From an uncultured Muribaculaceae bacterium (lineage in GTDB: Bacteria > Bacteroidota > Bacteroidia > Bacteroidales > Muribaculaceae), in the NCBI GenBank assembly GCA_910584525.1, contig CAJUAT010000070.1, positions 1-11,053 on the forward strand: a stretch of 11,053 nucleotides of DNA, read 5' to 3'. The translations under genes and the position numbers were made by a program. The notes below the pieces were generated by a model. It did no database searches and was not told where the DNA came from. It was given only the letters and a program-made list of their open reading frames with translations. Below, one piece after another: positions 6,757 to 11,053 of the stretch (position 1 is its first letter; each line of letters opens with the position of its first letter).

Positions 6757-6793
6757 ATATCCCTGATGCCCTAAAGGTTCCGGTCTGTACCGA

Positions 6794-6825
6794 TTTCTCA
6801 ATGTCGGTTTTTTTTGCTAATTTTG
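6794..6825 (+). promoter_or_regulatory. Bacteroidetes-type promoter for def-ettA
   Basis: TAATTTTG at 6818-6825 is an exact TAnnTTTG match. TTTC at 6794-6797 sits 20 bp upstream, one base off TTTG. Only 22 bp separate the box from the def ATG, so the leader is very short. Confidence 0.55.
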
Positions 6826-6847
6826 CATTCCGAAAATCCCAATTCAG

Positions 6848-7411
6848 ATGATATTACCTGTATATCTATATGGCCATCCGGTATTGCGTCAGGAGGCCGA
6901 AGACATAGACGCCGACTATCCGGGTCTCAACAAGCTTATAAAAGATATGTTCGAGACCATGTACAATGCCGAAGGAGTGGGACTCGCCGCCCCCCAGGTC
7001 GGCAAGTCGATAGCAGTCATAGTTATCGACGGAACCCCTTTGGCAAAGGATTTTCCCGAATGCGCCGACTCAAAAATGGTACTCATCAATCCTCAGCTCG
7101 ACATCATTGAAGACTGCGAGCCGGTGACCCGCTCCGAAGGATGCCTCTCACTCCCCGGTCTCTCGGAAAACGTGAAACGCACCGAACATGTGCGCCTCGA
7201 ATGGCTCGACGAGAACTTCAAGCCCCATACCGCCGAGTTCAAAGGTTTCATCTCTCGTATCATTCAGCATGAGTACGACCACCTCCTCGGCGAGGTCTAC
7301 ACTGACCATATATCCAGCATCCGCAAGCAGATGATCCGCAACAAGCTCCACAATCTGGAACGCGGAAAAGCTAAATGCGATTACAGAACCGTTGCAAAGC
7401 AAAACCGATAA
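6848..7411 (+). CDS. def: Peptide deformylase
   Basis: Removes the formyl group from the N-terminal formyl-methionine of new proteins as they leave the ribosome. The 187-residue protein has all three family motifs: GVGLAAPQ (43-50), EGCLSLP (97-103) with metal ligand Cys99, and HEYDH (141-145) with metal ligands His141 and His145 and catalytic Glu142. Length and motif spacing are normal. The ATG at 6848 gives the usual N-terminus (MILPVYLYGHPVLR). The basic C-terminal tail (KAKCDYRTVAKQNR) has no recognised role. The stop is 7 nt before the ettA ATG, so the two genes are probably one operon, joining two factors that act on translating ribosomes. Confidence 0.97.
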   Translation: MILPVYLYGHPVLRQEAEDIDADYPGLNKLIKDMFETMYNAEGVGLAAPQVGKSIAVIVIDGTPLAKDFPECADSKMVLINPQLDIIEDCEPVTRSEGCLSLPGLSENVKRTEHVRLEWLDENFKPHTAEFKGFISRIIQHEYDHLLGEVYTDHISSIRKQMIRNKLHNLERGKAKCDYRTVAKQNR

Positions 7412-7418
7412 AAAAACC

Positions 7419-9104
7419 ATGGCCGACGATAAAAAAGTGATATTCTCCATGGTGGGAGTCAGCAAGATTGTCCCGCCGCAGAAACAGATACTGAAGAACA
7501 TCTACCTGTCGTTCTTCTACGGCGCCAAGATCGGCATCATAGGCTTGAACGGCTCCGGCAAATCAACGCTGCTGAAGATTATAGCCGGCATCGACAAGAG
7601 CTATCAGGGGAATGTGGTTTTCTCGCCCGGCTACAGCGTGGGCTACCTGGAGCAGGACCCGAAGCTCGACCCGGAGAAGACGGTGCGACAGGTGGTCGAG
7701 GAAGGTATGCAGCCGGTGATGGATCTCCTCAAGGAATACGACGAAGTCAACAATGCCTTCGCCGACCCGGAGGTGCTCGAGGACCCCGACAAGATGAACA
7801 AGCTGATCGACCGCCAGGCAGAGCTGCAGGACAAGCTTGACGCCGCCGACGCCTGGAACATCGACAACAAGCTCGACCGAGCCATGGATGCCCTTCGTTG
7901 TCCGCCCGACGACCAGCTGGTCAAGCACCTCTCCGGCGGCGAACGCCGACGCGTGGCACTCTGCCGCCTGCTCCTCCAGCAACCCGACATACTGCTGCTC
8001 GACGAGCCTACCAACCACCTCGACGCCGAGTCGGTGCAATGGCTCGAGCAGCACCTCGCACAATATCCGGGCACCCTCATAGCCGTGACACACGACCGTT
8101 ACTTCCTCGACCATGTGGCAGGATGGATTCTGGAGCTCGACCGTGGCGAAGGTATACCATGGAAGGGTAATTATTCCTCATGGCTCGAACAGAAGACGCA
8201 GCGCATGGCCCAGGAGGAGAAACAGGCTTCCAAACGCCGCAAGACACTCGAACGGGAGCTCGAATGGATCCGCATGGCCCCCAAGGCACGTCAGGCAAAA
8301 GGAAAGGCTCGTCTGTCGAGCTATGACCGTCTCCTCAACGAAGACCAGAAGGAACGGGAGGAGAAACTCGAGATATACATACCCAACGGACCCCGTCTGG
8401 GCAACAAGGTGATCGAGGCTTCGGGAGTGGCCAAAGCCTATGGCGACAAAGCCCTCTTCACCGACCTCAACTTCATGCTGCCGAGCAACGGCATAGTGGG
8501 CGTGATAGGCCCCAACGGCGCCGGAAAGACTACCCTCTTCCGCCTCATCATGGGCATGGAGAATGCTGACCGCGGCACCTTCGACGTCGGCGACACCGTC
8601 AAGATAGCCTATGTCGACCAGAACCACAAGGACCTCAGCCCCGACAAGAGCGTCTACGAAGTGATTTCACAAGGCGTGGAGTCGTTCCGCATGGGCGGCC
8701 GCGATGTCAACGCCCGCGCTTATCTGTCGCGATTCAACTTCACCGGTGCCGACCAGGAAAAGAAGATCGGCGTCCTCTCCGGCGGAGAAAGAAACCGTCT
8801 GCACCTCGCCATGGCCTTGAAAAGCGAGGGTAACGTGCTTCTCCTGGACGAGCCTACCAACGACATCGACGTCAACACCCTGCGTGCCCTCGAGGAGGGT
8901 CTCGAGAATTTCGCCGGCTGCGCCGTTGTCGTCAGCCACGACCGCTGGTTCCTCGACAGGATAGCCACTCACATCCTCGCATTCGAAGGCGACAGCAAGG
9001 TCACATTCTTCGAAGGAAACTATTCCGACTACGAAGAGTTCAAGAAGCGACGCGACGGCAACGACGACACACCGCACCGGATACGTTACAAAAAACTGAT
9101 ATAA
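7419..9104 (+). CDS. ettA: Energy-dependent translational throttle protein EttA (ABC-F ATPase)
   Basis: A cytoplasmic ABC-F protein. The E. coli relative binds the ribosomal E site and gates entry into elongation according to the ADP/ATP ratio. The 561-residue chain has two ATPase domains and no membrane segments. The first has Walker A GLNGSGKST (Lys48), signature LSGGE (171-175), Walker B with Glu196 (LLLDEPTNHLDA) and H-loop THDRYFLD. The second has GPNGAGKTT (Lys370), LSGGE (453-457), Glu478 (LLLDEPTNDIDV) and SHDRWFLD. The charged arm and linker (MAPKARQAKGKARLSSYDRLL region) and the ending PHRIRYKKLI are typical of EttA rather than other ABC-F types. ATG 7419 is preferred over an in-frame TTG at 7392, which would overlap def. 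It is probably co-transcribed with def. Confidence 0.95.
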   Translation: MADDKKVIFSMVGVSKIVPPQKQILKNIYLSFFYGAKIGIIGLNGSGKSTLLKIIAGIDKSYQGNVVFSPGYSVGYLEQDPKLDPEKTVRQVVEEGMQPVMDLLKEYDEVNNAFADPEVLEDPDKMNKLIDRQAELQDKLDAADAWNIDNKLDRAMDALRCPPDDQLVKHLSGGERRRVALCRLLLQQPDILLLDEPTNHLDAESVQWLEQHLAQYPGTLIAVTHDRYFLDHVAGWILELDRGEGIPWKGNYSSWLEQKTQRMAQEEKQASKRRKTLERELEWIRMAPKARQAKGKARLSSYDRLLNEDQKEREEKLEIYIPNGPRLGNKVIEASGVAKAYGDKALFTDLNFMLPSNGIVGVIGPNGAGKTTLFRLIMGMENADRGTFDVGDTVKIAYVDQNHKDLSPDKSVYEVISQGVESFRMGGRDVNARAYLSRFNFTGADQEKKIGVLSGGERNRLHLAMALKSEGNVLLLDEPTNDIDVNTLRALEEGLENFAGCAVVVSHDRWFLDRIATHILAFEGDSKVTFFEGNYSDYEEFKKRRDGNDDTPHRIRYKKLI

Positions 9105-9120
9105 CCCTTTCAACAGCACA

Positions 9121-9146
9121 GCAGGAATCGGAAACCCGATTCCTGC
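9121..9146. terminator. Strong hairpin with poor T-run after ettA
   Basis: GCAGGAATCGG (9121-9131) pairs perfectly with CCGATTCCTGC (9136-9146) around AAAC. The sequence after it is AATATTTATC rather than a clean T-run, so termination may be partial. It could also act as an RNA-processing or stability element between ettA and the transporter gene. Confidence 0.5.
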
Positions 9147-9197
9147 AATATTTATCAATTAATAATCAATTATTCCTTCAATAGCAATTGCATTTAC

Positions 9198-10889
9198 ATG
9201 GACTGGCTTATTGAATTATTCAAACCTTTCAACACCTCCCTTGCCAGCACGATATTGCTCTATTCGGTAGTGATATTCGTGGGCATATGGCTTGGAAAGC
9301 TGAAGATCCTGGGGGTGTCGCTGGGCGTGACGTTCGTATTGTTCGTCGGGCTGTTGCTCGGCCATCTGGGCTACACCGCCGACGGCAACGTGCTCCACTT
9401 CCTGCGCGAGTTCGGCCTCATCCTCTTCATCTTCTCCATAGGTATGCAGGTAGGCCCCGGCTTCTTCTCGTCGTTCAAGGAGGGAGGCGTGCGCATGAAC
9501 ATCCTCGCCGTGTCGGGGATACTCCTGAACGTCGGCATCATGCTTGCCATATACTTCCTTCAGGGAGGCGCCGAAGGCTCCACATCGATATCGGAACTTG
9601 TGGGCATCATGAGCGGCGCCGTCACCAACACCCCCGGACTCGGCGCAGCACAGCAGACTTTCCTGCAGGTCGTCCCCGACGGTTTCGACGTCAGCCAGCA
9701 GATGTCGATGGGTTATGCCGCAGCCTACCCCCTCGGCGTTATCGGCATCATCGTCACAATGCTGGTGATCAAGAAGATATTCAAGGTCAACTTCGACAAG
9801 GAGACCGCCGAACTGGAAGCCGAATCAAGCAGCGACGAGCTTACACCCTACAAGGAGACATTCCGCGTGACCAACGAGCTGATCAACGGTCTCTCCATGC
9901 TCAAGCTGCACACGCTCCTGTCGGCCAACTACGTGGTGTCGCGTATCGAGAAGCCCGACGGCACCGTAATCATTCCCACATCCAAATCGGTGGTGGAGCT
10001 CGGCGACCTCTGCCTGATAGTCTGCCGCAAGCAGGATGTGGAGATTTTCGAGCGTTTTCTCGGCCCTGTCGTGGAGAAGAAATGGGAGATGGACCGCGGC
10101 CCGGTGGTGTCACGCCGCATACTCGTGACCAAAACCGAATACAACGGCGTAAAGCTCGGCTCGCTGCATCTGCACGATGCCTATCAGCTTAACGTGACGC
10201 GCGTGAACCGTGCCGGCGTCGACCTCATGGCCACAGCCGGGCTCCGGCTCCAGATGGGCGACAGGGTTACCGTGGTCGGCAAACTCGATGACATCAACAA
10301 CCTGGCCGCCAAGCTCGGCAACTCCATGAAGCGACTCAACGAGCCAAACCTCATCACCATGTTCATAGGCATATTCCTCGGTATTGTAGTGGGAAGCATC
10401 CCGTTGCAGTTCCCCGGCATGTCAGTGCCCATGAAGCTTGGTCTTGCCGGAGGCCCGCTGGTGGTGGCCATTCTTCTCTCCGCCTATGGCAACAAGATAC
10501 ACCTGGTGACCTACACCAACTCGTCGGCCAACCTGCTGCTTCGGGAATTAGGCATATGTTTCTTCCTGGCCTCTGTGGGCATAGCCGCCGGCAAAGACTT
10601 CGCCAGGACTGTATTCACGCCCGAGGGAGCAACATGGGTAGGATACGGCTTCATCATAACCATAGTGCCGCTCCTCGTGATAAGCATCATAGCCCGCGCA
10701 AAATACAAGATGAACTATTTCACCATCTGCGGTATGATCAGCGGCTCCTACACCGACCCGCCGGCCCTCGCCTATGGCAACAAGCTCGCCAACAACGATG
10801 CCCCTGCCGTGGCTTACTCCACAGTATACCCGCTGACGATGTTCATGCGCGTGGTAGCCGCCCAGGCCGTAATCCTATTCTTCGTTTAG
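9198..10889 (+). CDS. AspT/YidE-family membrane transporter with two central RCK_C domains
   Basis: A predicted inner-membrane transporter of the aspartate:alanine exchanger family; the substrate cannot be read from sequence. The 563 residues hold two hydrophobic halves (about 15-200 and 380-563) around a soluble core. The halves look like internal repeats: SGAVTNTPGLGAA (139-151) matches SGSYTDPPALAYG (515-527), the conserved loop of each Asp-Al_Ex half. The core has two RCK_C-like (TrkA C-terminal) segments at about 218-292 and 305-378, likely ligand-sensing. Length and order match E. coli YidE (about 550 residues). ATG 9198 begins the first amphipathic/hydrophobic segment directly. No TAnnTTTG box is visible in the 93 nt before it, so it may be read from def-ettA through a leaky hairpin or use another promoter type. 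Confidence 0.88.
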   Translation: MDWLIELFKPFNTSLASTILLYSVVIFVGIWLGKLKILGVSLGVTFVLFVGLLLGHLGYTADGNVLHFLREFGLILFIFSIGMQVGPGFFSSFKEGGVRMNILAVSGILLNVGIMLAIYFLQGGAEGSTSISELVGIMSGAVTNTPGLGAAQQTFLQVVPDGFDVSQQMSMGYAAAYPLGVIGIIVTMLVIKKIFKVNFDKETAELEAESSSDELTPYKETFRVTNELINGLSMLKLHTLLSANYVVSRIEKPDGTVIIPTSKSVVELGDLCLIVCRKQDVEIFERFLGPVVEKKWEMDRGPVVSRRILVTKTEYNGVKLGSLHLHDAYQLNVTRVNRAGVDLMATAGLRLQMGDRVTVVGKLDDINNLAAKLGNSMKRLNEPNLITMFIGIFLGIVVGSIPLQFPGMSVPMKLGLAGGPLVVAILLSAYGNKIHLVTYTNSSANLLLRELGICFFLASVGIAAGKDFARTVFTPEGATWVGYGFIITIVPLLVISIIARAKYKMNYFTICGMISGSYTDPPALAYGNKLANNDAPAVAYSTVYPLTMFMRVVAAQAVILFFV

Positions 10890-10908
10890 ATTTATTTGAA
10901 TATCATTC

Positions 10909-10948
10909 ATCGGCGTCTCTGTCACTCAGAGGCGCCGATTCTTTTTTT
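10909..10948 (+). terminator. Rho-independent terminator after the transporter
   Basis: ATCGGCGTCTCTG (10909-10921) pairs with CAGAGGCGCCGAT (10927-10939), 13 bp with one G-T pair and a TCACT loop. It is followed by TC and seven T (10942-10948). It lies about 20 nt after the stop. The remaining 10949-11053 is AT-rich and shows no gene or clear promoter. Confidence 0.92.
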
Positions 10949-11053
10949 ATATTTTTTTAGCAATAATTTTTAGCCGAATTTTGTTGATATCATAAAGATA
11001 TTGAAGTGATTTAAACTTATTTCAAAAACATAAAAAGTCTTTTAAGATATAAA

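Noticed and set aside
7392..7418. TTG-initiated extension of EttA overlapping def
   Set aside because: ATG 7419 gives MADDKKVIFSMVGVSK, a typical EttA start; the extension adds only unconserved residues.
9287..10192. Plus-strand ORF (301 codons) in another frame of the transporter
   Set aside because: The product is Arg/His/Pro-rich, as expected from an out-of-frame reading, while the overlapping frame has clear family motifs.
10949..11053. Possible promoter in the AT-rich tail
   Set aside because: A TTTG occurs at 10980-10983, but no TAnnTTTG box follows at a proper distance.
1..11053. Novel defence, mobile or biosynthetic system
   Set aside because: All large genes fall in well-known housekeeping or transport families and none form an accessory cassette; no tRNA, rRNA, integrase or transposase was seen.

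Overview
The window looks like ordinary chromosome from a member of the Bacteroidales, possibly Muribaculaceae or a relative; the family is a guess. Three things support this. Most genes are preceded by the Bacteroidetes-type promoter (TTTG, about 20 bp, TAnnTTTG) rather than an E. coli type. Shine-Dalgarno sequences are weak or absent. The one lipoprotein carries an acidic/lysine stretch right after its lipid-bearing Cys, like the Bacteroidetes surface-lipoprotein export signal. Coding DNA is GC-rich and intergenic DNA is AT-rich.

Layout: (1) 1-411 is a non-coding leader with a promoter (138-169) and a roughly 195-bp palindromic, terminal-inverted-repeat element (191-385) lying between that promoter and the next gene. 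(2) 412-2910 (+) is a class A penicillin-binding protein. (3) 3100-5016 (+) is a biotin-dependent carboxyltransferase subunit of the oxaloacetate decarboxylase alpha / pyruvate carboxylase B type, with its own promoter and a perfect 22-bp bidirectional terminator. (4) 5105-6073 (-) is an acidic, lipocalin-like lipoprotein, convergent with the previous gene. (5) 6074-6452 is a divergent intergenic region with a promoter at each end, a cluster of hairpins and a short tandem repeat. (6) 6453-9104 (+) is a translation-related group: L31 type B with its own terminator, then a def-ettA pair. (7) 9198-10889 (+) is an AspT/YidE-type transporter with central RCK domains, closed by a strong terminator.

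How they fit together: L31, peptide deformylase and EttA all act on or at the ribosome, and def and ettA are only 7 nt apart, so co-transcription is likely. The PBP, the carboxyltransferase, the lipoprotein and the transporter look like independent units in cell-wall synthesis, central carbon metabolism, envelope and transport. No phage, CRISPR, defence, toxin-antitoxin or biosynthetic system is visible. The least ordinary items are the palindromic element in the PBP leader, which seems to have landed inside an older hairpin; an 11-codon upstream ORF overlapping the L31 start as ATGA; an Ala/Pro-rich insert in the carboxyltransferase barrel; and the hairpin cluster at 6200-6295.
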